Shown here in pieces: positions 31,997-43,800 of a stretch of 64,000 nt of DNA. The stretch comes from Paralithodes platypus (lineage: Eukaryota > Arthropoda > Malacostraca > Decapoda > Lithodidae): contig CM064571.1 in the NCBI GenBank assembly GCA_032716605.1, positions 11,992,220 through 12,056,219 of the forward strand, written 5' to 3'. A model generated the notes under the pieces. The model did no database searches and was not told the DNA's origin. It worked only from the letters and a program-made list of their open reading frames with translations. Both the position numbers and the translations under genes were made by a program. Each line of letters starts with the position of its first letter. Within the stretch, counting starts at the first letter, position 1.

Positions 31997-33240
31997 TTAA
32001 GTCAATGGATGAGGGAACACAGATGGAGGAAGAGAGTTACAAAGCTTGCTTGTTGAGTAGAAGAAAGGCAGGGAGAATTGGCTCAATCTTGGGTTAGAGA
32101 GTTTGACAGAATAGGGTTGGGAATCTGATAGAATTCGAGTACACCCCCACTCTCCGTAAGGAAGGAAGTATACATTGAGAAAGCTCTAAACAAAACTGAC
32201 TATCGTAACAGCGGTAGAAGAGTGAGCGAGATGCAACATTGTGGAATGTAGAGACAGATTGTAGGAAATAAGTAAAAGGAGTTGAGTTGATAAGACACAA
32301 TGCTTTTGACTATCCTTTTGAGAAGTGCGGTATAGGTTGAGCCTCCCCACACATGTGAACAATACTCAATACAAGGACGCATTGTGCCCATACAGAGAAA
32401 GAAGCTTGGCAGTGGTGTTGAACCCACGGAGACGGGTGAGCAAACCTAACTTCTGGGAAGCTGTTTAAGCAAGGGTGTTAATATAATTTTTCCAGAAGAA
32501 AAAGATACAGCAAGAATACTGAGAAAAGATGAGGGGTTGATTTGTGTAATGTTGAAGTATAAAAATTAATGATAGATGTGTAGAAGTTTTTGACGGGTAG
32601 CTAAACGGAGAAATTGGGGTTTGGAAGCATTGAAAGTAACAAGATTTGTTCTGCTCCAATCAGAAGTAGTTGATAGATCAGAGATAGGCATGCTATGGCA
32701 TCAATCACGTGCATTTTTCAATGATTGCATGCTGGGCCGTTATGGAAACCTAGTTAAATAGTGTACGGTAGAGTCATCAGCATATTTTTGTTTTTTCTAT
32801 GTTATTAAGGGAGGCAAAAGGCAGAATTGCCTATAGCGAGTGCCTCCCCCATAGTTGAAAGAGTGACAGGGCCAAAATCAAGGGACGATCGAGCCAAAAT
32901 GCCTGGACACACAGAGTTTGAAGCAATTTAAGTCATAGGAAGAGGGAAAGACTGATTCTGGGAGAGAGTTCCAGAGCTCAGCTGTTGAGTAGAAGAAAGT
33001 TTGAGAGTAACGTTTCACTCTTGGGTTAGAGAGTTGCACAGAGTAGGGGTGGGATTGAGTTGCAAGACGGGTACCACGTGCCCTACGTAAAGGAGGTGGT
33101 ATGCATGGGAAATCTCTGAGGAACACTGATTATTATAGTAGCGATAGAATAGCGAGAGAGATGCAACATTGAGGCGAAGAGAGAGAGATTGCAGAGAGTT
33201 GGTGAGTGGATGGGAGTTAATGATACAAAAGGCCTTCCTT

Positions 33241-34488
33241 TCAACTTTGTCTAGGAGAGTGGTGTGAGAGGAAACCTCCCCACACATGTGAACAATACTC
33301 AATACAAGGACGCACTATGCCCCTGTACAGAGCAAGAAGCTGTGTTGGGGAAAAGAACCCCCTAAGGCGGTTGAGCACACCCAGCTTCTGGGAGGCGGCC
33401 TTAGCAAGACTGGTAATATGGTCCTTCCAAATGAGAGCAGAAGAAAAAGAGACACCAAGAATATTGAGAGAAGATGAAGGGTTGATTTTTGTATTGTTGA
33501 AGAATAAGGGATAGTCCGCTGGGAGATCCTGACGGGTAGATAGATGGATAAATTGGGTTTTGGAAGCATTAAAGGTAACAAGGTTTTCTCTGCCCCAATT
33601 GGAGATAGTATTTAGATCAGAATTTAATAGTTCTATGGCTTCATTACGTTTGTCGCTAAGGGATTGCTGGCTGGGGCGTTCTGAAAAACTAATGGAGTAG
33701 TGTAAGGTTGAGTCGTCTGCGTATGAATGGATGGGAATTAAGGTACAGTTAAGGAGATCATTTATAAAAATTAGAAAGAGATTAGGAGATAGGACAGAGC
33801 CCTGAGGAACACCAGAGTTTATAGGGTGAGGAAGTGAACAATGGCCATCCATAACCGTGGCTGTGGAACGGCCGGAAAGGAAATTAGAGATAAAGGCACA
33901 GATGGAGGGATAGAAACTGAAGGAGGGTAGTTTAGAAATTAAAGATTTGTGCCAGACTCTATCGAAAGCTTTCGATATGTCTAGTGCAATAGAAAAAGTC
34001 TCACCGAAGTCCCGAAAGGAGGATGACCAAGAGTTAGTAAGATATGAAAGAAGATCACCAGTAGAGCGACCCTTAAGGAAGCCATACTGGCGATCTGAGA
34101 GCAGATTATGAGAAGAGAAATGCTTAAGAAATTTGGAAGCAAGAATAGTTTCAAAAACTTTAGAAAGACAAGAGATGAGAGCAATTGGACGATAGTTGGA
34201 GGGTTGAGAGCGGTCACCCTTCTTTGGGACAGGTTGAATGTGAGCAAACTTCCAGCATGAAGGGAAGACGTTAGAGGATAGACAGAGACGAAAGAGTTTG
34301 CCTAGGCAGGGAGTCAGCACGGAAACACAGTTTTTGAGAACAACAGGAGGAATACCGTCCGGACCGTACACCTTATTAGTGTTAAGCCCAGAGAGGGTAG
34401 AAAGTACATCTTTAGAAGAGATTAGGATATTAGGCATAAGTAAGAGAGAGGAGGGTGGAGAGGGAGGAATAGCACCGGAATCATCCAA
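33241..34488 (-). pseudogene. LINE-II reverse transcriptase (inner copy)
   Basis: A 415-codon open frame holding most of a LINE polymerase. In residue order: YGPDGIPPVVLKNC (41-54), PVPKKGDRSQPSNYRPIAL (86-104), IALDISKAFDRVWHK (167-181, motif A), NSGVPQGSVLSP (224-235), HSYADDSTLH (254-263, catalytic pair), LAKAASQKLGVLNRLRGFF, and PCIEYCSHVWGG near the end. All RT catalytic motifs look intact. The first counted residue is a TTG codon; the frame reads on upstream (KAKLFAQTFARNST), so this is not a real start. The frame is lost near 33270. The remaining thumb and C-terminus continue in other frames at 33015-33302 and 32878-33126 (RTLRRARGTRL-like, then SVQLSNPRVKRYSQTF and ELWNSLPESVFPSSYDLN). 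At least two frameshifts here and one upstream make it a pseudogene. Confidence 0.9.
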
Positions 34489-34616
34489 GGTGGAATTTCT
34501 AGCAAAAGTTTGAGCGAAGAGTTTAGCTTTGTCAGAGGAAGAAGTGATGGTTGTACCATCAGAGTGGGATAGGGGAGGGAAAGACGAGGAAGAGAAATTG
34601 TTGGAGAAGTTTTTGG

Positions 34617-35347
34617 CTAGATGCCAGAAAGCTTGGGAAGAGCTAGAGTTGGATAGTTCAGTGCATTTATTATTGATGAAAGAGTGTTTGGCAAGTCGAA
34701 GAACAGATTTGGCTTGATTCCGGGCAGAAACATAGGAAGAATGAGAGTCTTGAGTTTTAAGGCGACGGTACCATTTGAATGCTTCCTCCTTATTGCGGAC
34801 AGCAGTAGAACAGGCGTGAGTAAACCAAGATTTTTTAGCATTAGTCTGAGAGAAAGAGAATGGATGCCCGATAGGATTACCTCGGTAATGCGTTCAGCAC
34901 TCTCCGAGGGTCCCCGGCCACGGAAGCAGAAATAATTCCATGGGAAATCAAAGAAGTACTGCCGGAGAGCCTCCCAGTCGGCAACGCCAAAGTGCCACAA
35001 GCGCCGCCGGCTAGGAGGATCGGGTGGCCGTAATGGAGAGATAGGACAGGTGACAGAGATAAGTTTATGGTCGGAGGAGCCCAAAGGAGAGAAAAGATCG
35101 ACAGTATAAGAAGAAGGGTTAGAAGTTAGAAACAAGTCAAGAATGTTGGGCCGATCTCCGATGCGATCCGGGATACGGGTGGGTTGCTGAACTAACTGCT
35201 CTAGGTCATTTAGGATAGAAAAGACGTAGGCTTGTTCACCAGGTGGATCAGTAGTGTGAGAGGAGAGCCATTGGCGGTGGTGAACGTTGAAATCTCCTAA
35301 GATGGAGATTTCTGAGAAAGGAGAAATGGATAGAATGTGTTCCACTG
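34617..35347 (-). pseudogene. LINE-II endonuclease, C-terminal half (inner copy)
   Basis: The second half of an APE-type endonuclease, which nicks target DNA to prime LINE reverse transcription. The minus-strand frame has [15 protein letters not shown] (catalytic GDFN), then [16 protein letters not shown] and [17 protein letters not shown] (catalytic SDH). After about residue 180 the frame shifts, so the linker to the RT is read in another frame. The open frame seems to begin at 35393, but its first 15 or so codons belong to the outer LINE copy across the insertion junction at 35347/35348. The N-terminal half is missing by 5' truncation. Confidence 0.85.
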
Positions 35348-35690
35348 TATGAATAGGATTGGAGAGGATTAGAGATACAGTTGAGAAGATCAATTATGAA
35401 TATTTATGAATATTAGAAAATATCTAGAAACAGGATAGAACCCTGGGGAACACCGAAGTTGATACTTTGAGGAAGTGAGCTATTGCCATCCACAACAGCA
35501 GCTATGGAACGGCCAGAAAGGAAATTAGAGACAAAGGGATATATGAGGGATAGAAATCGAAGGAAGGTTGCTTGGTGATTAGATATTTGTGCCAGACTCC
35601 ATCGAAGGATTTGTATATATCTAGTGAAATAGACAATGTTTCACCGAAGACCTGAAAGGAGGATGACCAAGAGTTAGTATGATTAGTGTA

Positions 35691-37828
35691 ATGCCCTCGA
35701 AAATATCCCGCACCAGGCATCTCAAAACCTGGCCTCAATACTGAACTACCCGAGTTGACGTCTGGAATAGCATACAATAGTCGTTGGTGGCGAAGTCTAA
35801 GAAACCCACCACGTGTATCACCACGAGACTATCACCTGGTTCTTTCAAGGAGAACTAAGGTTGCTATTCTATTGCACGTCCGTGGTAGTACAGTGGGTTA
35901 GCGCGCGGGTCTGGTTGACCTATGGAGGATATGGTCACTAACCAGGGTTCGAACCCCACACCAGGCATCTCAAAACCTGGAGTTTTTAGGAGGGTTAAAA
36001 TCCCTCCAGGGTTCGAGCCCCACGACAGGCATAAAAAACCTGGGGAGTTTTCAGGAGGGTTAAATTCCCTTCGCACCCAGTATTTCATTGGTGGCAGTCA
36101 CGGAACGTGATCTGGTAGCTACATAGAGCACCCATCACGCGGACCCTAACAATATTGAGATTGCTGAGGTTATACAGCTACGATACCTTACAACCTTAAA
36201 GAGGCTAGGGACTAGCCTTGTTAAAGAAGGATGTAATATAATGCCTTCGAAAATATCCCGCACCAAGCATCTCAAAACCTGGCCCCAATACTGAACTACC
36301 CGAGTTGATGTCTGGAATAGAATATAATTGTCGTTGGTGGCGAAGTCTAAGAAATCCACCACGTGTATCACCACGAGACTATCACCTGGTTCTTTCAAGG
36401 AGGACTAAGGTTGCTATTCTATTGTACGTCCGTGGTAGTACAGTGGGTTAGCGCATGGGTCTGGTTGACCTACGGAGGATATGGTCACTAACCAGGGTTC
36501 GAATCCCACACCAGGCATCTCAAAACTTGGAGAGTTTTTAGGAGGGTTAAAATCCCTCCAGGGTTCGAGCCCCACGACAGGCATAAAAAACCTGGGGAGT
36601 TTTCAGGAGGGTTAAATTCCCTTCGCACCCAGTATTTCATTGGTGGCAGTCACGGAACGTGATCTGGTAGCTACATAGAGCACCCATCACGCGGACCCTA
36701 ACAATATTGAGATTGCTGAGGTGATACAGCTACGATACCTTACAACCTTAAAACCTGACAAGCGCGATATAGACCTAGGTGCTAGGGTAGTTATTTGTGT
36801 ATTTCTAGCCCTGGATTCTGACAGAATTCGTTATATTTACAATATAAAGCATTATTTGTTTTCGGTATGCTTTTATTTTACATATATGATGTATATATGA
36901 ACCTTCAAGAGTGCTAAAATAAGTGGGAAAAGCATTTGGGTGGTGAAAAACGAAGATATTGGCCACCCGGTCATAATCTCTGGCGAGAGAGAGCCACAGG
37001 CAGCCCTCCCCTCTCGCTGTCTGGGAGTCAACTGAGACGAGCGGGGCGGTGTGTGCCGGTGTCTGGGTGTTGCATAACGATCTTTTATGCAACCCACTTG
37101 TGCTACATTATCGCGGGAGAGAAAAATAACCGATAAATGATGATAATAAGAGGATAAATAGGTGATAATTGAGGAGGGGGGGAGGGGGGAATAAGGTGGG
37201 GAAGGAGGGGAGGGGGAGGGGTGAGAAACACATGGATGAGTACTAGAGGGGAATTATCTCACCTAGAGACAAAATCCTTTGTTTTGATAGGCCCTTTTTT
37301 TTTTGGGAAGGCTTTTTTTATGGTCTTGCTTCCGTGAGGCCTATCGCGTTCCCTATAGGAAGCCTTCCGTGAGGCCTATCGCGCTTGCTGGGTTAAAGAG
37401 GCTAGGGACTAGCCTTGTTAAAGAAGGATGTAATATAATGCCTTCGAAAATATCCCGCACCAAGCATCTCAAAACCTGGCCCCAATACTGAACTACCCGA
37501 GTTGATGTCTGGAATAGAATAAAATTGTCGTTGGTGGCGAAGTCTAAGAAATCCACCACGTGTATCACCACGAGACTATCACCTGGTTCTTTCAAGGAGG
37601 ACTAAGGTTGCTATTCTATTGTACGTCCGTGGTAGTACAGTGGGTTAGCGCACGGGTCTGGTTGACCTACGGAGGATATGGTCACTAACCAGGGTTCGAA
37701 CCCCACACCAGGCATCTCAAAACCTGGAGAGTTTTTAGGAGGGTTAAAATCCCTCCAGGGTTCGAGACAGGCATAACAAAATTGGGAGTTTTCAGGAGGG
37801 TTAAATTCCCTTCGCACCCAGTATTTCA
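35691..37828 (+). repeat. Tandem ~548-bp repeats with tRNA-like heads
   Basis: Two full units and a partial third (35692-36237, 36238-37435 including MITE D copy 4, 37436-37828), each starting AATGCC(C/T)TCGAAAATATCC. Each unit has a tRNA-like pol III region (35879-35962, 36428-36512, 37625-37708): GGTAGTACAGTGGGTTAGCG as A box and GGGTTCGAACCCCAC as B box. A second B-box-like block, GGGTTCGAGCCCCACGACAG, follows about 62 bp later in units 1 and 2, so the promoter half is internally duplicated. Units 2 and 3 are nearly identical. The block interrupts the outer LINE-II between 35690 and 37829. It is best read as a tandemly amplified SINE. Confidence 0.75.
36752..37392 (+). mobile_element. TTAA MITE, family D copy 4
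   Basis: TTAA at 36748-36751 and 37393-37396. The ends contain CAAGCGCGATA inverted. It is inserted in unit 2 of the tandem block. Unit 1 preserves the empty site, CAACCTTAAAGAGGCTAGG at 36195-36213. Confidence 0.9.
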
Positions 37829-38145
37829 ATAAGAAAGAAAATCACCAATAGAGCGGCCCTTAAGGAAACCATTCTGCCAATCTTAAAGTAGATTATGGGA
37901 AGACAAATGCTTAAGAAATTTTGAGTTCAGAATAGTTTAAAAAACTTTTGGGATACAAGGAATGAGAGCAATTGAACGATAGTTACAGGGGTGAGAGAGG
38001 TTACCCTCTTTTGGGACAGGTTGAATGAGAGCAAACTTCCAGCAAAGAGGGAAAGACCAAAGAGTTTGCCTAGGCAGGGAGTCAGTACGAAAGAAAAATG
38101 TTTGAATTCAACAGGAGGAACACCATTTGGTCCGTACATCTTCTT

Positions 38146-38429
38146 AACTCATCTAATACCAGCGGCGGCTGGCAGCCGTCAGTAGATAAGTCACTCCCCA
38201 GTTCCAGCGATGGCTGGGAGCCGTCAGTAATGTACTTCCTTGTAACTGCCTGTATCAGGCTGTGCCGGGTACCATGACCGTTTGAGCACTGCTCTCGATA
38301 TGGCAACACTTCTCAGCTTATATCCAACTCTCTGAAGGGTGGGAGAGCCAGTATTCCTTCATCTCTTGAGGTGGAAGGTTGTTATATCTTGACTTTTTAC
38401 TTTTATTACTGTATCCTCTGGTACAGTAA
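38146..38429. mobile_element. Unknown 0.28-kb insert in LINE-II
   Basis: Present between LINE phrases TGGTCCGTACATCTTCT and ATTAAGCCCAGAGAGG, where the inner paralogue has only ACCTTATTAGTGTTAAGCCC. It contains two related blocks, CCAGCGGCGGCTGGCAGCCG and CCAGCGATGGCTGGGAGCCG, each followed by TCAGTA. No tRNA head or clear inverted ends. Confidence 0.6.
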
Positions 38430-39587
38430 GGGTTAATATTAAGCCCAGAGAGGGCAGAAAGTACATCCTTAGAAGAAATAATGATATTTCGCATACATAT
38501 GAGAGAGAGAGGGGTGGAAACAGGAGGGACAGCACCGGAATCATCCAAGGTGGAGTGTGTAGTTAATGTTTGAGCGAAGAGTTCAGTTTTATCACAAGAT
38601 GATGTGGCAGGGGTACTGTCAAAGTAGAAAGGAGGAGGGAAAGACGAGGAATTAAAATTGTTGAAGAGGTTTTTGGCTACATGCCAGACAGCTTCAAAGA
38701 GCTAGAGTTGGAAAGTTCAGAACATTATATTTGTTTATGAAAGTATTTTTTGGTGAGTTAAACAACAGATTTGGCTTGATTCCAGGCAGATACATATAAA
38801 GCATGAGCTTCTTGAGTTTGAAGGCGACGGTACCGTTTGAATGCTTCCTCCTTATTGCGCACAGCAGTAGAACAAGTGTGAGTAAACATTAGACTGAGAG
38901 AACAAAAATGGAATAGCCTATATGCCTCCATGCCCAAAAGGGTTACTTTGGGAATGCGCTCTGCACTCTCCTAGGGTCCCCAGCCAGGGAAGCAAATACA
39001 ATTCCATGGAAAATCAAAAAATTAATGCTGAAGAGTCTCACAGTCGGCAGCGCCAAAATGCCACAAGCGCTGCCAGCTGGGAGGATCAGATGGTCGTACC
39101 GGAGAGATAAGACAGGTAACAGAGATATAGTTGAGATTGGAGGAGCCCAACCGAGAGAAAATGTTTATAGCGTAAGTAGAAGAATTATAAGTTAGAAATA
39201 TGTCAAGAATGTTGGACCGATCTCCAAGGCGGTCAGGAATACGAATAGGGTGCTGAACTATGTGCTCTAGGTCATTTAGGATACATAATATGTAGGATTG
39301 TTCACCAGATTGGTCAGTGATATGAGAGTAGACCCATTGGCGATGGTGAACAGTGAAATCTCCTAAAATGGAGATTTCTGTGAAAAGAGAGATGATTAGA
39401 ATGTGTTCCACTCTAAAAGTTAGATGATCAAATAATTTTTGATGGTCAGTCATATTAGAGGAGAGATAAACAGGGCTGAAAAGTTTAGTTTGAAAGTGTC
39501 AAGGTAGTCTTAGCCAGAGAGTTGATAATTCAAAAGAATCAAAGTTAGAAACACAAGAGAAAGCAAGATTTGTGCGCACACAAGCGA

Positions 39588-40111
39588 GGTGTGGTGGAGT
39601 GGTCTAGCCACTGGACTGGTAATCCAATGGACCCGGGTTCGAATCCCAATATGTCAATGGGAAGATATTATTGGTATGGAATTTGTTCTGTACCTAGTAT
39701 CAGTGTATTACCACAAAGCCCACCGAAACGCCAAATAAATACCCTCCTTGTTCCCTGACTAAATAACACTGTAAGAATATTCCCATATTCAAAATAGGCT
39801 ACAGGGGGACAATGCCTAGTGAGTTCATTGTTCAATAGGTGGCGTTCTGAAAGTGAGTGTCCGATTCTAGTGGGTGAGGCAGTGAAGCACTGGAGCAAGG
39901 CAGCTTCAGAGATGGGGCTTCTTCGAGCCGTGAGTGGGCAACTAAGCCCCATGCATCCTGCATAGGCAAAATGGCAGGGGCTGGTTGCTGCTAAAAGTGC
40001 TTCAGATGTCTCACCCCCTAGACTGGAACGAGACCTCATGGGCTTCACCGTTCAATGTGTTGTGGTTGAAGGTACAGGCTCTCAGCCTATGACCGAGAGG
40101 GAATATAGAAA
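39588..40111 (+). mobile_element. SINE copy 2, with tRNA-like head
   Basis: The head 39588-39649 has GGTGGAGTGGTCTAGCCACT (A box region), an anticodon-like loop CTGGTAA and the B box GGGTTCGAATCCC. The body is homologous to 8823-9304 reversed; the tail is GAATATAGAAAAAAA. It is inserted in the outer LINE-II endonuclease region. Confidence 0.8.
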
Positions 40112-40435
40112 AAAATCCACCTTTGACTTGAAACTGAGGATATAGTCAGAAGATACAGAGAAGGGTTTGCTGTCAGTAGTCCCAGACAACAAGTGTTTCG
40201 GTGAGAAAAACAAGATCAGGGTTGGCAGAGGAGAGGTTGTATTCAACAGAGTGGAAGTTAGAGGAAAAGCCACTAATGTTGCAGACATTGATAGTAAGAG
40301 TAGAAGGTAGTGGTCCAGAGCATTCAGATGAGTCGCTACCAAATAATTGCTAAAATCACGATCGCACATAAAAGTCAGACTGTCCAAAAATGGCAATAAA
40401 AATCACATACCCTAGTAATAAATTAATCAATATCA
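40112..40435 (-). pseudogene. LINE-II endonuclease, N-terminal end (outer copy)
   Basis: The minus strand encodes, across shifted frames, the start of an APE endonuclease: INVCNISGFSSNFHSVEYNL, then SSANPDLVFLTETLV, where TET carries the conserved catalytic Glu. A 104-codon open frame (40082-40396) covers the same DNA in a mixed reading. It is the most 5' recognisable piece of the outer LINE-II, bounded by SINE copy 2 on one side and MITE A copy 6 on the other. Confidence 0.7.
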
Positions 40436-40440
40436 TAATA

Positions 40441-40784
40441 CCCCCTTTTCTCTCTTTCGATGGCTTGTATCAATTCGGCCCCATTCAGCCAACTGTTTTA
40501 AGACGTATATCCCCATCCAGGTGTCTTCCTGGCGAGCGATAGCGAGACAGCATTGTATGGAGAAATCTGGCTTCGCCGGAGACATTTTTCTATCGAAAAA
40601 ATTTACACATTTAGCTTGCTGGCAAAACAAAAATATATATATATATGCTGGCTCGCTACCGCTCGCCAGGAATATATTGACACCTGGATGGGGGTAAAGT
40701 CTTAAAACGTTAGGCTGAATGGGGCCGAATGGATACTAGCCAAAGAGGGAAAGAGAGTGAGAAAAAAAAGCAAGGTGGGCCCCC
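40441..40784 (+). mobile_element. TTAA MITE, family A copy 6
   Basis: Right TTAA at 40785-40788; the left end is eroded. It carries GGCGAGCGATAGCGAGACAG, the hairpin region TGGCTTCGCCGGA and TTTTTCTATCGAAAAAATTT, then the inverted half GCTCGCTACCGCTCGCCAGG. It lies 80 bp before the large minisatellite. Confidence 0.85.
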
Positions 40785-40866
40785 TTAAGAAGATATCAGC
40801 AAACCACAGGATATAATACAGAAAGAAGCCAGCATCAGAATACAAACACGTCCGCCTAAAAGCAAA

Positions 40867-43800
40867 CAATACCTCTACCATTATATCCTCCCAAACAGTA
40901 CCTCTACCATTATATCCTCCCAAATAGTACCTCTACCATTATATCCTCCCAAACAATACCTCTACCATTATATCCTCCCAAACAGTACCTCTACCATTAT
41001 ATCCTCCCAAACAGTACCTCTACCATTATATCCTCCCAAACAATACCTCTACCATTATATCCTCCCAAACAGTACCTCTACCATTATATCCTTCCAAACA
41101 GTACCTCTACCATTACATCCTCCCTAGCAATACCTCTACCATTATATCCTCCCAAACAGTAGCTCTACCATTATATCCTCCCAAACAGTACCTCTACCAT
41201 TATATCCTCCCAAACAATACCTCTACCATTATATCCTCCCAAACAATACCTCTACAATATATCCTCCCAAACAGTACCTCTACCATTATATCCTACCAAA
41301 CAATACCTCTACCATTATATCCTCCCAAACAGTACCTCTACCATTATATCCTCCCAAACAGTACCTCTACCATTATATCCTCCCAAACAATACCTCTACC
41401 ATTATATCCTCCCAAACAGTACCTCTACCATTATATCCTCCCAAACAGTACCTCTACCATTATATCCTCCCAAACAGTACCTCTACCATTATATCCTCCC
41501 AAACAGTACCTCTACCATTATATCCTCCCAAACAATACCTCTACCATTATATCCTCCCAAACAGTACCTCTACCATTATATCCTCCCAAACAATACCTCT
41601 ACCATTATATCCTCCCAAACAGTACCTCTACCATTATATCCTCCCAAACAATACCTCTACCATTATATCCTCCCAAACAGTACCTCTACCATTATATCCT
41701 CCCAAACAGTACCTCTACCATTATATCCTCCCAAACAGTACCTCTACCATTATATCCTCCCAAACAGTACCTCTACCATTATATCCTCCCAAACAGTACC
41801 TCTACCATTATATCCTCCCAAACAGTACCTCTACCATTATATCCTCCCAAACAGTACCTCTACCATTATATCCTCCCAAACAGTACCTCTACCATTATAT
41901 CCTCCCAAACAATACCTCTACCATTATATCCTCCCAAACAGTACCTCTACCATTATATCCTCCCAAACAGTACCTCTACCATTATATCCTCCCAAACAGT
42001 ACCTCTACCATTATATCCTCCCAAACAATACCTCTACCATTATATCCTCCCAAACAGTACCTATACCATTATATCCTCCCAAACAGTACATCTACCATTA
42101 TATCCTCCCAAACAGTACCTCTACCATTATATCCTCCCAAACAGTACCTCTACCATTATATCCTCCCAAACAGTACCTCTACCATTATATCCTCGCAAAC
42201 AATACTTCTACCATTATATCCTCCCAAACAGTACCTCTACCATTATATCCTCCCAAACAATACCTCTACCATTATATCCTCCCAAACAGTACCTCTACCA
42301 TTATATCCTCCCAAACAGTACCTCTACCATTATATCCTCCCAAACAGTACCTCTACCATTATATCCTCCCAAACAATACCTCTACCATTATATCCTCCCA
42401 AACAGTACCTCTACCATTATATCCTCCCAAACAGTACCTCTACCATTATATCCTCCCAAACAGTACCTCTACCATTATATCCTCCCATCAATACCTCTAC
42501 CATTATATCCTCCCAAACAGTACCTCTACCATTATATCCTCCCAAACAGTACCTCTACCATTATATCCTCCCAAACAGTACCTCTACCATTATATCCTCC
42601 CAAACAGTACCTCTACCATTATATCCTCCCAAACAATACCTCTACCATTATATCCTCCCAAACAGTACCTCTACCATTATATCCTCCCAAACAATACCTC
42701 TACCATTATATCCTCCCAAACAGTACCTCTACCATTATATCCTCCCAAACAATACCTCTACCATTATATATCCTCCCAAACAGTACCTCTACCATTATAT
42801 CCTCCCAAACAGTACCTCTACCATTATATCCTCCCAAACAGTACCTCTACCATTATATCCTCCCAAACAGTACCTCTACCATTATATCCTCCCAAACAGT
42901 ACCTCTACCATTATATCCTCCCAAACAGTACCTCTACCATTATATCCTCCCAAACAGTACCTCTACCATTATATCCTCCCAAACAGTACCTCTACCATTA
43001 TATCCTCCCAAACAATACCTCTACCATTATATCCTCCCAAACAATACCTCTACCATTATATCCTCCCAAACAGTACCTCTACCATTATATCCTCCCAAAC
43101 AGTACCTCTACCATTATATCCTCCCAAACAATACCTCTACCATTATATCCTCCCAAACAGTACCTCTACCATTATATCCTCCCAAACAGTACCTCTACCA
43201 TTATATCCTCCCAAACAGTACCTCTACCATTATATCCTCCCAAACAGTACCTCTACCATTATATCCTCCCAAACAGTACCTCTACCATTATATCCTCCCA
43301 AACAGTACCTCTACCATTATATCCTCCCAAACAGTACCTCTACCATTATATCCTCCCAAACAGTACCTCTACCATTATATCCTCCCAAACAGTACCTCTA
43401 CCATTATATCCTCCCAAACAGTACCTCTACCATTATATCCTCCCAAACAATACCTCTACCATTATATCCTCCCAAACAGTACCTCTACCATTATATCCTC
43501 CCAAACAGTACCTCTACCATTATATCCTCCCAAACAGTACCTCTACCATTATATCCTCCCAAACAATACCTCTACCATTATATCCTCCCAAACAGTACCT
43601 CTACCATTATATCCTCCCAAACAATACCTCTACCATTATATCCTCCCAAACAGTACCTCTACCATTATATCCTCCCAAACAATACCTCTACCATTATATC
43701 CTCCCAAACAGTACCTCTACCATTATATCCTCCCAAACAGTACCTCTACCATTATATCCTCCCAAACAGTACCTCTACCATTATATCCTCCCAAACAGTA

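Larger units (their letters stand above)
32786..35347 (-). mobile_element. Inner LINE-II copy, inserted in the outer copy
   Basis: A 2.56-kb LINE-II, 5' truncated in its endonuclease domain, with intact 3' UTR and A-rich tail (minus strand ends CATAGAAAAAACAAAAA at 32786). It lies between outer-copy halves that would otherwise join as TTCATATGCTGATGAC, the YADD codons. TAT at 32783-32785 and 35348-35350 is a possible short target duplication. It is less decayed than its host. Confidence 0.85.
31464..40435 (-). mobile_element. Outer LINE-II copy, split by five or more insertions
   Basis: One minus-strand LINE-II (APE endonuclease plus RT, jockey/CR1-like) in ordered pieces: 31464-31611 (3' UTR, C-terminus), 32001-32785 (thumb back to YADD), 35348-35690 (VPQG box, motif A region), 37829-38145 (LLNP/KGDR region), 38430-39585 (linker and endonuclease) and 40112-40435 (endonuclease start). 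About 3.1 kb of LINE is spread over 9 kb. Every break matches, in order, the uninterrupted paralogue at 32786-35347, so this is one copy opened from within. The inserts are MITE A copy 5, the inner LINE-II, the tandem tRNA-like block, an unknown 0.28-kb insert and SINE copy 2. Its frames have many stops; it is the oldest element of the locus. Confidence 0.85.
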
